Source: Pseudomonas sp. R37(2017)
GTDB taxonomy: Bacteria; Pseudomonadota; Gammaproteobacteria; Pseudomonadales; Pseudomonadaceae
Direction: 5' to 3'
NCBI RefSeq assembly: GCF_002113375.1
Contig: NZ_NEHO01000026.1
Span: forward strand, 1-59,678
DNA length: 59,678 nt
Positions 44,099-52,571 of this stretch are shown piece after piece. Made by a program: the position numbers and the translations under genes. Position 1 is the stretch's first letter. Every line of letters starts with the position of its first letter. A model generated the notes under the pieces. The model had not been told where the DNA came from. It did no database searches and was given only the letters and a program-made list of their open reading frames with translations.

Positions 44099-45610
44099 TC
44101 AGGCAGGCTGACGTAATTCCGGTTTCGCCGTGATGCTTGTGCTCTTGCTGCGAGGGTCGTTCGGGCCGAACACTTCGCGCGGTTCCGGGAACAGGCTCAG
44201 CAGCGCCAGGTACACCAGCGAGGCCAGGCCCAAAGTCACTGGCAGGCTGATATCGATGCCTCCGGCAATCTCGCCCAGTGGACCGACAAACTGCCCCGGC
44301 AGGTTGACGAAGCACAGGCCGACGGCCGCGCTCGGGATCCAGGCACCCAGGCCACGCCAGTTCCAGCCGTGGGTGAACCAGTAGCGGCCACCTTTCTCGC
44401 CACGGGTGAACACTTGCAGGTCATCCGGGCAGTAGAAGCCGCGGCGCACCAGCAGGCCGATGATCATGATCACCATCCAGGGGGTGGTGCAGGTGATGAT
44501 CAACACGGCGAAGGTCGACACGCTCTGCACCAGGTTGGCCGCGAAGCGCCCGATGAAGATGAAGGCAATCGACAGTACACCGATCAGCAGCGTGGCCTTG
44601 ACTCGCGACAGCACTCGCGGGAACACGCTGGACATGTCCAGGCCGGTACCGTAGAGCGAGGTGGTGCCGGTGGACATGCCGCCGATCACGGCAATCAGGC
44701 ACACCGGCAGGAAGAACCAGCTCGGCGATACCGCCAGCAGGCCGCCGACATAGTTGTTGGCCGCAATGTAGTCGGGCGCCCTGACCGCTACGATGGTGGC
44801 GGTGATGAGGCCGAACAGGAACGGGATGAACGTCGCGACCTGCGAGATCACCACCGCGGCCATGATCCGCCGCTTGGAGGTGTCACGTGGAATGTAGCGT
44901 GACCAGTCGCCAAGGAACGCGCCGAAGGAAATCGGGTTGCTCATGGCCACGAGCGCAGCGCCAATGAACGCCGCCCAGAAACCTGGTTGCCCCATGTTGA
45001 CGGTGCCGGCGTAGTTCGCATCGAAAGGACCGGCGAAAGCGAGGACGCCCAGCAGGAACAGCAGGCTGGCACTCCATACCGCGATCTTGTTGACCCACAG
45101 CAGGAAGCGGAAGCCATAGATGCACACGGTCAATACCAGAACAGCGAACAGACCGTAGGCCAGGCCCAGGGTCAGGTCGGTTTCCGGCAGGCCGATCAGG
45201 CGTTTGGCGCCACCGATCAGCGCATCACCCGAGCTCCACACCGAGAGCGAGAAGAAGGCGATGGCGGTCAACAGCGACAGGAACGAACCGACGATCCGCC
45301 CGTGCACGCCGAAGTGCGCACCGGAAGACACGGCGTTGTTGGTGCCGTTGATCGGGCCGAACAGGCCCATCGGCGCAAGGATCAGCGAACCCAGCAATAC
45401 GCCCAGCACAATCGCCCAGGCGCCCGCCTGGAAAGACAGGCCGAACAGTACCGGGAAACTGCCAAGTACGGCGGTAGCAAAGGTATTCGAACCACCGAAG
45501 ATCATCCGGAACAAGTCCGTCGGGCCTGCGGTGCGTTCGTTATCCGGGATCTGCTCGACCCCGTGGGTTTCAATTTGTGTAAGGCTTTGGTCTTTGTTGT
45601 TGTTATTCAT
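44099..45610 (-). CDS. NCS1-family permease (cytosine/purine type)
   Basis: The protein has 503 residues with about 12 helices. The conserved NCS1 text is FGGSNTFATAVLGSFPVLFG near residue 38, WSRYIPRDTSKRRI near 240 and the GMSTGTTSLYGTGLDMSSVF segment. NCS1 carriers move nucleobases and related compounds by cation symport. It is the third gene from gbuA and matches PA1419 by position. In this setting it may transport a guanidino compound. Confidence 0.88.
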   Translation of the reverse strand: MNNNNKDQSLTQIETHGVEQIPDNERTAGPTDLFRMIFGGSNTFATAVLGSFPVLFGLSFQAGAWAIVLGVLLGSLILAPMGLFGPINGTNNAVSSGAHFGVHGRIVGSFLSLLTAIAFFSLSVWSSGDALIGGAKRLIGLPETDLTLGLAYGLFAVLVLTVCIYGFRFLLWVNKIAVWSASLLFLLGVLAFAGPFDANYAGTVNMGQPGFWAAFIGAALVAMSNPISFGAFLGDWSRYIPRDTSKRRIMAAVVISQVATFIPFLFGLITATIVAVRAPDYIAANNYVGGLLAVSPSWFFLPVCLIAVIGGMSTGTTSLYGTGLDMSSVFPRVLSRVKATLLIGVLSIAFIFIGRFAANLVQSVSTFAVLIITCTTPWMVIMIIGLLVRRGFYCPDDLQVFTRGEKGGRYWFTHGWNWRGLGAWIPSAAVGLCFVNLPGQFVGPLGEIAGGIDISLPVTLGLASLVYLALLSLFPEPREVFGPNDPRSKSTSITAKPELRQPA

Positions 45611-45683
45611 GATCAGCTCCGATCATAAAGGCGCGCTCATCGTGCGTGAGCGTCACCTGTGTTGGCCAAGGGGTTGGCAGTCG

Positions 45684-46088
45684 TTACGGCATCGCGGACA
45701 AATGTTCGTGGCAGGCCAGCCATGGGCCTTGTCGTTCCGGGCCAGACGCCTGTTTCTTGAAAACAATCGTCTCGCGCTCCTGGCTAAAGTGCTGCTCCCC
45801 TTGCATGCGCAGCTCGGTGGCTACGTCATGGATGAAAATCGCTACGTCACCCTGCAGGCTGACGAAAGCGTTGCTCGAGGTGCACGAGAGCACCTCGAAG
45901 CCATCCTCGGCGCGCCAGCTGTCCCACATCGCCTGATAGGCGTCGCGCGACAGCAGGGGCTGTTCGAGGGTGTAGAAGACGAAGCTGGCATCGGCGCTGA
46001 ACGCGCCGAAGTAGGCTTCGCGATCGTTGCGGGCAAAAGCGGCCACCAGGTCGGCGGCGGCTTTCAGTACCTGATCACGTTCGTTCAT
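45684..46088 (-). CDS. SnoaL / NTF2-like protein
   Basis: The protein has 134 residues and an NTF2-like cone fold: long N-terminal helices (DQVLKAAADLVAAFARNDREAYFGAF), then SADASFVFYTLEQPL and a curved sheet ending QERETIVFKKQ. It is 9 bases downstream of gbuA and 73 bases ahead of the permease. It matches PA1420 by position. Its enzymatic role in guanidinobutyrate use is unknown. Confidence 0.78.
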   Translation of the reverse strand: MNERDQVLKAAADLVAAFARNDREAYFGAFSADASFVFYTLEQPLLSRDAYQAMWDSWRAEDGFEVLSCTSSNAFVSLQGDVAIFIHDVATELRMQGEQHFSQERETIVFKKQASGPERQGPWLACHEHLSAMP

Positions 46089-46097
46089 GAACCATCC

Positions 46098-47048
46098 TCA
46101 GCGATGGACTACGCCAGGCAGTACGCAGAGCATTTCGTACAGCAGGTTGGCGGCCAGCAGTGAGGTGTTACCCGTGGTGTCGTAAGCGGGCGAGACTTCT
46201 ACCAGATCGCAACCGACCAGGTCGAGGCCTTGGCAGCCACGAACGATCTCGATCGCCTGGATGGTCGTCAGGCCGCCGATTTCCGGGGTGCCGGTACCGG
46301 GTGCCCAGGCTGGGTCGATGCCGTCGATGTCGAAGCTGAGGTAGACAGGGCCGCCGCCGACTTTCTCGCGGACTTCAGCCATCAATGGCTCAAGCGATTT
46401 GTGCCAGCACTCTTCGGCCTGGACCACACGGAAGCCCTGGTTGCGGCTCCAGTTGAAGTCGTCAGCGGTGTAGCCCTGGGCGCGCAGGCCAATCTGCACG
46501 ACACGGTCCGGGTCCAGCAGGCCTTCTTCGACGGCGCGGCGGAAGGTGGTGCCGTGGGCGATTTTCTCGCCGAACATGTGATCGTTCACATCGGCGTGAG
46601 CGTCGATGTGGACCAGGCCGACCTTGCCGTGCTTTTTATGGATGGCACGCAGGATCGGCAGGGTGATGGTGTGGTCGCCGCCCAGGGTCAGCGGGATCAC
46701 GTTGTGCTCGAGGATGTCGTCGTAGGCTTCTTCGATGATGCGTACGGCGTCCAGCAGGTTGAAGGTGTTGATCGCCACGTCGCCGATGTCGGCAACCGAC
46801 AGCGAGTCGAACGGCGCAGCACCGGTGGCCATGTTGTAAGGACGGATCATCACCGATTCGGTGCGAATGTCGCGAGGCCCGAAACGGGTGCCAGGGCGCA
46901 GGGAGGTACCGATGTCCAGCGGCACGCCTACGAAGGCAGCGTCCAGGCCGGCGGCAGTTTCCAGGTGGGGGAGTCGCATCATGGTGGCGATGCCGCCGAA
47001 GCGCGGCATTTCGTTGCCGCCCAGTGGTTGGTGAAGAATCTTGTCCAC
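46098..47048 (-). CDS. gbuA: Guanidinobutyrase
   Basis: The protein has 316 residues and is an arginase/agmatinase-fold enzyme. It hydrolyses 4-guanidinobutyrate to 4-aminobutyrate and urea. Binuclear manganese ligands are visible: H126 (GGDHT), D149, H151 and D153 (HIDAHADVN), and D240/D242 (SFDIDGIDPAW). The regulator gene, permease, symporter and SnoaL-like partner fit the P. aeruginosa gbu locus. Confidence 0.93.
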   Translation of the reverse strand: MDKILHQPLGGNEMPRFGGIATMMRLPHLETAAGLDAAFVGVPLDIGTSLRPGTRFGPRDIRTESVMIRPYNMATGAAPFDSLSVADIGDVAINTFNLLDAVRIIEEAYDDILEHNVIPLTLGGDHTITLPILRAIHKKHGKVGLVHIDAHADVNDHMFGEKIAHGTTFRRAVEEGLLDPDRVVQIGLRAQGYTADDFNWSRNQGFRVVQAEECWHKSLEPLMAEVREKVGGGPVYLSFDIDGIDPAWAPGTGTPEIGGLTTIQAIEIVRGCQGLDLVGCDLVEVSPAYDTTGNTSLLAANLLYEMLCVLPGVVHR

Positions 47049-47172
47049 GGGTAGGGCCTCATCGTCGTTGTTTTATTTATTGGGTTGCACCCTGTACGGA
47101 AGCACGGGGGCACCTTGTGGCGCCGATTCTGCGAAATGTAGTGACCGGGAAGAATCGCTACGGGCAAATACT

Positions 47173-47194
47173 TAGTTCAGATTTTTCTAAACTA
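47173..47194. promoter_or_regulatory. Candidate GbuR operator
   Basis: TAGTTCAGA-TTTT-TCTAAACTA is a near-perfect inverted repeat (8 of 9 bases; 9 of 10 if one base is added at each end, TTAGTTCAGA/TCTAAACTAA). It lies in the divergent gap between gbuA and gbuR, 125 bases upstream of gbuA. A T-rich centre and interrupted dyad fit a LysR-type site. The binding protein is inferred. Confidence 0.6.
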
Positions 47195-47251
47195 ATGACC
47201 GGGGCAGCGGTAGACTTCCTTCCATATGCATAACCCGATGCCAGACGCAAA

Positions 47252-47347
47252 CCTTGTGGGGGCGAGCCTGCTCGCGATAGCGGTGGGTCAGTCAACATTG
47301 ATGCTGATTGTTATGCCCTCATCGCGAGCAGGCTCGCTCCCACAAGG
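47252..47347. repeat. REP pair between gbuA and gbuR
   Basis: CCTTGTGGGGGCGAGCCTGCTCGCGATAG and the inverse ending CTCGCTCCCACAAGG flank about 40 bases. It lies between the candidate operator and gbuR. Confidence 0.88.
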
Positions 47348-47397
47348 TTCTCTATTGATTCGAGCACTACGCGTTACCCCGAGATTGGAGCTTTTCC

Positions 47398-48291
47398 ATG
47401 GCCAACGCTTTACCCGACCTGAAACTATTGCGCATTTTCGTCAGCGTGGTGCGTCATCAGGGCTTCGCCAACGCCCAGCAGGAACTCAATCTCTCGACGT
47501 CGGCCATCAGCACCTACATGAGTCAGCTCGAAGCGGCCCTTGGCCTGGTGCTGTGCCATCGCGGTCGTGGCGGTTTCAGCCTGACCAGCAAGGGCGAGCT
47601 GTTCCATCAGGAAACCCTGCGTCTGTTGGGTGAGCTCGAAGGCTTCGAGCAGTACGCCGCCGCCCTCAAGGGCGAGTTGCGCGGTACCTTGAACCTCGGT
47701 GTGATCGACTCCACGGTCAGCGACAAGGCCCTGCCGTTCGCCGAAGCTATCGGTGCCTACAGCCAGGAACACCCGGCCGTGCACCTGCACCTGTCGGTGA
47801 TGAGCCCTTACGAATTGCAACTCGGCGTGCAGGACAACCGTCTCGACCTGGCTATTGGCGCATTTTCCACGCGCATGAGCGGCCTGGTGTATATGCCGCT
47901 GTATCGTGAACAACACTGGTTGTATTGCAGCACGCGGCATCCGCTGTTCAACGAGCGGCGCATTCCCGAGCAAGTCATCACCCAGCAGCGCATGGTCGGT
48001 CGTGGCTATTGGAGCCAGGCCGAACTGGCGCGTCACGGCTTCAAGCACAGTGCCGCGACCGTGGAAAGTATGGAAGCGCAGTTGATTCTGGTGTTGTCTG
48101 GTGCCTACATCGGCTACCTGCCGGAGCATTACGCCCAGGCCTGGGCCGACAAGGGTGACTTGCGGGTGTTGCTGCCCGCGACCTTTGGTTATCAGGCACC
48201 GTTTTCGATGATCGTGCGTCGAGGTCGTAGCCGCGAGCCGCTGATCCAGACATTCCGCGACTTGCTTAAAGCCCAACTGAACCAGGCCTGA
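47398..48291 (+). CDS. gbuR: LysR-family regulator of guanidinobutyrate use
   Basis: The protein has 297 residues. The helix-turn-helix is LRIFVSVVRHQGFANAQQEL and NLSTSAISTYMSQLEAAL. Its position, divergent from gbuA, matches GbuR, the activator of gbuA in P. aeruginosa. The ATG has TTGGAG upstream. It is followed after 4 bases by the DTW gene, which may be co-transcribed. Confidence 0.9.
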   Translation: MANALPDLKLLRIFVSVVRHQGFANAQQELNLSTSAISTYMSQLEAALGLVLCHRGRGGFSLTSKGELFHQETLRLLGELEGFEQYAAALKGELRGTLNLGVIDSTVSDKALPFAEAIGAYSQEHPAVHLHLSVMSPYELQLGVQDNRLDLAIGAFSTRMSGLVYMPLYREQHWLYCSTRHPLFNERRIPEQVITQQRMVGRGYWSQAELARHGFKHSAATVESMEAQLILVLSGAYIGYLPEHYAQAWADKGDLRVLLPATFGYQAPFSMIVRRGRSREPLIQTFRDLLKAQLNQA

Positions 48292-48295
48292 GAAG

Positions 48296-48892
48296 ATGTC
48301 CAGAATCCAATGCCCGCGCTGCCTGCGCCCGCAAAGCCATTGCCTGTGCCCCTTGATCCCGAGCCTCGACAGCCGTACCCGCGTGTTGCTGCTGCAGCAT
48401 CCGAGCGAAGTCAATCATGCGCTGAACACGGCGCGATTGGCGGCATTGGGCTTGAACAATGCCGAGTTGATTGTGGGTGAAGTGTTCGAGGATTTGCCAG
48501 CACTGCTGAATCAGCCGGGATATCAGGCACGCTTGTTGTTCCCGGGTGACGATGCGCAGCCGATGCAGGCTTGTGCCGCGACAGACGAACCCTTGTTGCT
48601 GGTCGTCCCGGACGGCACCTGGCGCAAGGCGCGCAAGTTGCTGCACCTCAATCCGCTGCTGGCGGCGTTGCCGAGGGTGACGCTGGCCGAAGGCGGTGTA
48701 TCCCGTTACCGGTTGCGCAAGGCGCCGGGGCCGGGAGCATTGTCGACAGTGGAGGCGATTGTCCAGGCGCTGGAAACCCTCGAAGCCCCGACTTCGTTCG
48801 CGCCGTTGTTGAAGCCATTCGAAGCGTTGATCGAGGGGCAGATTGCGGCGATGGGGGAGGAGGTTTTTCAGCGTAACCATGGGCCGGATTAG
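48296..48892 (+). CDS. DTW-domain protein, tRNA-uridine aminocarboxypropyltransferase family
   Basis: The protein has 198 residues. The N-terminal zinc-type cysteines (CPRCLRPQSHCLC) precede the DTW signature (VVPDGTWRKARKL near residue 105) and SRYRLRKAP. Enzymes of this domain (TapT type) add the aminocarboxypropyl group from SAM to uridine 47 of tRNAs. It overlaps the gbuR transcript, although the functions are unrelated. Two REPs follow it. Confidence 0.86.
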   Translation: MSRIQCPRCLRPQSHCLCPLIPSLDSRTRVLLLQHPSEVNHALNTARLAALGLNNAELIVGEVFEDLPALLNQPGYQARLLFPGDDAQPMQACAATDEPLLLVVPDGTWRKARKLLHLNPLLAALPRVTLAEGGVSRYRLRKAPGPGALSTVEAIVQALETLEAPTSFAPLLKPFEALIEGQIAAMGEEVFQRNHGPD

Positions 48893-48911
48893 TCGGTGTT
48901 TTTGATTGCGT

Positions 48912-48996
48912 CTTCGCGAGCAGGCTCGCTCCCACGGTTGATCGTTTTTTCCTGAAGGAACCCGGTCGAATGTGGGAGCGAGCCTGCTCGCGAAAG
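48912..48996. repeat. REP pair
   Basis: TTCGCGAGCAGGCTCGCTCCCACG and GTGGGAGCGAGCCTGCTCGCGAAAG face each other between the DTW gene and the adaptor gene's stop. Confidence 0.88.
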
Positions 48997-49030
48997 CGGT
49001 GGAACAATCACAAGAGATCTTGAACAGTCA

Positions 49031-50386
49031 CTACCTTTCCCGCATCGCCTCGGTCCGCGCTTTCAACACCGGTTTAAGCAAGTAATCCAGCACCGTCTTC
49101 TCTCCGGTAATGATGTCCACCGTCGCCACCATCCCCGGGATGATCAGCAGGGGTTTGATGTCCCCGCCCAAGTGGTTTTTGTCAGTGCGCACCTGAATCA
49201 GATAAAAGCTGTTGCCCTTGTCGTCGGTGATGGTGTCGGCACCGATCAGTTCCAGTTTGGCGCTGAGGCCGCCATAGATCGTGTAGTCGTAGGCACTGAA
49301 CTTGACCATGGCTTTCTGGCCAGGATGCAGGAATGCAACATCCTGCGGACGGACCTTGGCTTCGATCAGCAGGTTGTCTTCCAGCGGCACGATTTCCACC
49401 ATGTCGCTGCCTGGCTGGACCACACCGCCGATGGTGTTGACCTTCAACACCTTGATGATGCCGTGTACCGGGGAGACCACGGTGGTACGGGTCACGCGGT
49501 CGTCGATGGCGATGCTCGATGCCGTTATTTTTGACAGGTCTGTACGTTTCTCATTCAGTTCTTTCGCCGCCTCGGAACGGAAGGTTTGTTCCGACTCATC
49601 GATCTTGCTCTTGATCTCGTTGATCGCCGCCTCCGCCCGGGGAATCGCCAGGGTAGTGGCATTCAGCGAGCCGCGAATCTCCACCGCGCTGCGTTTGAGG
49701 CGCAGGATTTCCACCGGTGACACGGCACCGGTGCCTACCAGTGGCGTGGACATGTTCATCTCTTGTTGCAGTAGCGCCAGGCTCGAACTGAACTGACCCT
49801 GTTTCGAGCGAAATTCCGCAAGTTCCTGGGTTTTTTGCCGAAGTTGCTCGGACAGTGTGCGCTGCTCGCTCGCGAGTCGACGTTGCCGCTGCTCGTACAG
49901 CGAACGTTCGTCTTCGGCCACTTGCGGGGCTTTGGCGATCACATCTTCTGACAGCGTGAAAGGCCGGCCCTCGGCTTCGGCCGAAAGCCGTTCGACCTGC
50001 GCGGTCAAGGCATAACGATCGGCTTCGCTTTCGCCCTTGTTCGACAGGTAGCGCGTGTCATCCAGGCGCAGCAGGGTGTCGCCCTTGTTCACCATTTGTC
50101 CTTCACGGACGAAAATTTCAGTGACGATGCCACCCTCAAGGTTCTGGATCACCTGGACCTTGCTCGACGGAATCGCCTTGCCTTCGCCCATGGTCACTTC
50201 CTGCAACACGGCGAACTTGGCCCAGACCAGTGCGCTGGCCAGCAGCGCGGCGGCCAGCCACACGGTGATTCGCGACCAGCGCGGTGAGTCCTGCAATGAG
50301 GCGCCGGCGGTTTCCGGCATGAACTCGGTTTCGGCACTTTTGTTGAAACTGTCGAAGTAGCCACGGGATCCCTGATCGGCAGACAT
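49031..50386 (-). CDS. Type I secretion membrane-fusion (HlyD-type) protein, LapC/MapC-like
   Basis: The protein has 451 residues. A short cytoplasmic tail and one membrane helix (ITVWLAAALLASALVWAKF) precede the biotinyl-lipoyl-like domain (SSKVQVIQNLEGGIVTEIFV; REGQMVNKGDTLLRLD), a long coiled coil (about 125-290) and the beta barrel region with TRTTVVSPVHGIIKVLKVNTIGG. It links the inner-membrane ABC protein to the outer-membrane channel. It is 9 bases downstream of the ABC gene. Confidence 0.9.
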   Translation of the reverse strand: MSADQGSRGYFDSFNKSAETEFMPETAGASLQDSPRWSRITVWLAAALLASALVWAKFAVLQEVTMGEGKAIPSSKVQVIQNLEGGIVTEIFVREGQMVNKGDTLLRLDDTRYLSNKGESEADRYALTAQVERLSAEAEGRPFTLSEDVIAKAPQVAEDERSLYEQRQRRLASEQRTLSEQLRQKTQELAEFRSKQGQFSSSLALLQQEMNMSTPLVGTGAVSPVEILRLKRSAVEIRGSLNATTLAIPRAEAAINEIKSKIDESEQTFRSEAAKELNEKRTDLSKITASSIAIDDRVTRTTVVSPVHGIIKVLKVNTIGGVVQPGSDMVEIVPLEDNLLIEAKVRPQDVAFLHPGQKAMVKFSAYDYTIYGGLSAKLELIGADTITDDKGNSFYLIQVRTDKNHLGGDIKPLLIIPGMVATVDIITGEKTVLDYLLKPVLKARTEAMRER

Positions 50387-50395
50387 GGGCGACTC

Positions 50396-52555
50396 CTAGA
50401 CGGCCGCAGAGCCTACACGGCCCTTGCGCAGTGCATCGATGACCGCTTCTTTCGGACCGTCGGCGACGATCCGTCCGTTGTCCAGCACCACCAACCGGTC
50501 CACGAGGCTCAGCATCGAGGTGCGGTGGGTCACCAGCAGGATGGTTTTGCCCTGGACCCAGCCGTGAAGTTTTTGCCGCAGAACGTCTTCACTGCTGTTG
50601 TCCATGGCGCTGGTGGGCTCGTCCAGCAGCATGATCGGCGGGTCGAGCAGCATCGCCCGGGCCATCAGTACCGCCTGGCGCTGGCCGCCGGACAGTAACT
50701 GCCCGCGTTCGCCCACCGGCCGGTCGAAGCCGTGCGGGTGTTGCCGGGCCAGTTCGGTGACACCGGTCATTTCCGCCACTTCGAGCATGCGTGAGTCACT
50801 GATGTAGCGCGCGCCGAGAGTCAGGTTGTCGCGCAGGCTGCCGGCCAGCAGCGGCAGGTCGTGGGCAACGTAGCCGATTTGATGGCGCAGGTCGGCGACG
50901 TCCAGTTGGCGCAGGTCCAGGCCGTCAAGCAGCAACTGGCCTTCTTCCGGTTCATAGAATCCCATCACCAGGCGCGCCAGGGTGCTTTTGCCGGAGCCGC
51001 TGCGGCCGATGATGCCGACGCGCTCGCCGGGTTTCACACTGAAGCTGATGTTGGCCAGGGCGGGAGTGCTCTGGCCGTTGTAGTGGAAGTTCACGCCGAC
51101 AACATCCAGTGCGCCTTGCAGTTGCGTGCGCTCCAATGGCCGTTGTTTGGTGTCGCGCTCCTGGGGCAGGCCCATCAGCGCGTCGGTGCTTTTCATGGTC
51201 AGTTGTGCTTGCTGGTAGCGGGTGATCAGGCCGGCGATCTGCCCCAGTGGCGCCAGTACCCGACTGCCGAGCATGTAGCTGGCTACCAGGGCACCGACGC
51301 TGAGGTTGCCGGCGATGATGCTGTAGACCCCGGCGACGATGGTCGCCATGCCGGAAAGTTGTTGGATGAATAGTGTACCGTTGGTGGCCAGGGCCGAGAG
51401 GTTGCGCGCATGGCTGTCGAGGCGGGTGAGAGCGCCGTGGGTGCTTTCCCATTTGTGCTGGCGTTCGCTTTCGGCGCTGCAAGCCTTGAGGGTTTCCAGG
51501 CCGCTGAGGGTTTCGATCAGCAGGGCCTGGCGTTCGGCGCCGAGGCTAAGGCTCTTTTGCACGGTGTCGCGCAGGCGCACCTGGATCACCATGGCGAAGA
51601 TGATGGTGATTGGAAACGCGAGGATCGGGATCACCACGAGCCAGCCGCCGAGCAGGCCGATCACCAGCAGCATCAGCAGACAGAAGGGCAGGTCGATCAG
51701 GCTGGTGAGGGTCACGGCGGTGAGAAATTCCCGCAGCCCCTGGAAGTCATGAATGCTCTGGGCAAACCCGCCAATGGTCGCCGGACGCGCTTTCATCGAC
51801 ATGCCGGTGATGCGCTCGAACAGGGTGGCCGACAGGATCACGTCGGTTTTCTTGCCGGCGGTATCCAGCAAGTGCGCGCGCACCACCCGCAGCACCAATT
51901 CGAAAGCGGTGCCGATCAGCAGACCGATCGCCAGCACCCACAGGGTCGAAGTGGCCTGGTTCGGCACCACGCGGTCGTAGGTCTGCATCACGAACAGCGG
52001 CACCATCAGGCCCAGCAGGTTGATCAGCAAGCTCGCCAGAATTGCGTCGCTGTACAGCCATTTCGACAGCTTCAGCGTATCGCGAAACCATGCCTGCACC
52101 CGCGGTACCAGCGGCGAGCGCAAGTCTTCGAGTTCGTGGCGTGGCCGGGCAAACAGCGCCTGTCCACTGTAGTGTTCGGCCAGTTCCTCGGGGCTGAGCC
52201 ATTGCTCGCCGCCGTCGGCTTCGCTGGGCAGGATAAGTACCTTGCCGTCTTCGCCATAACGGCGCAGGACGGCCGTACGGCCGTTGTTCAACAGCAGCAG
52301 TACGGGCAGGTTGAGCGCGGAAATGTCCTTGAGATCGCGACGCAGCATGCGCGCCTGCAAACCCGCACGGGCCGCTGCACGGGGCAGCAGGTCCAGGCTC
52401 AGGCGTTGGTGTGCCATGGGCAGCCCGGCACTCAGGCTGGCGCGACTGACCGTCGCGCCGTGGAGTTTGCAGAGGATCAATAGACCGTCCAGAAGCGGGT
52501 CATCGAAGCTCAGACGCGGATCGACACCGGTGTTGCCGGGTTCCATGCTGGTCAT
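50396..52555 (-). CDS. Type I secretion permease/ATPase, LapB/MapB-like
   Basis: The protein has 719 residues. An N-terminal C39-peptidase-like domain (about 1-135) lacks the catalytic cysteine: the usual Cys position reads LLDGLLILCKLHG here, so it should bind but not cut the cargo. Six transmembrane helices follow, then Walker A IIGRSGSGKSTLARL, signature LLSGGQRQ and Walker B IMLLDEPTSAMD. This is the typical exporter of giant RTX adhesins with C-terminal signals. The ATG follows GGGAGCG. Confidence 0.9.
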   Translation of the reverse strand: MTSMEPGNTGVDPRLSFDDPLLDGLLILCKLHGATVSRASLSAGLPMAHQRLSLDLLPRAAARAGLQARMLRRDLKDISALNLPVLLLLNNGRTAVLRRYGEDGKVLILPSEADGGEQWLSPEELAEHYSGQALFARPRHELEDLRSPLVPRVQAWFRDTLKLSKWLYSDAILASLLINLLGLMVPLFVMQTYDRVVPNQATSTLWVLAIGLLIGTAFELVLRVVRAHLLDTAGKKTDVILSATLFERITGMSMKARPATIGGFAQSIHDFQGLREFLTAVTLTSLIDLPFCLLMLLVIGLLGGWLVVIPILAFPITIIFAMVIQVRLRDTVQKSLSLGAERQALLIETLSGLETLKACSAESERQHKWESTHGALTRLDSHARNLSALATNGTLFIQQLSGMATIVAGVYSIIAGNLSVGALVASYMLGSRVLAPLGQIAGLITRYQQAQLTMKSTDALMGLPQERDTKQRPLERTQLQGALDVVGVNFHYNGQSTPALANISFSVKPGERVGIIGRSGSGKSTLARLVMGFYEPEEGQLLLDGLDLRQLDVADLRHQIGYVAHDLPLLAGSLRDNLTLGARYISDSRMLEVAEMTGVTELARQHPHGFDRPVGERGQLLSGGQRQAVLMARAMLLDPPIMLLDEPTSAMDNSSEDVLRQKLHGWVQGKTILLVTHRTSMLSLVDRLVVLDNGRIVADGPKEAVIDALRKGRVGSAAV

Positions 52556-52571
52556 TGAACGCTCCCGCGCA

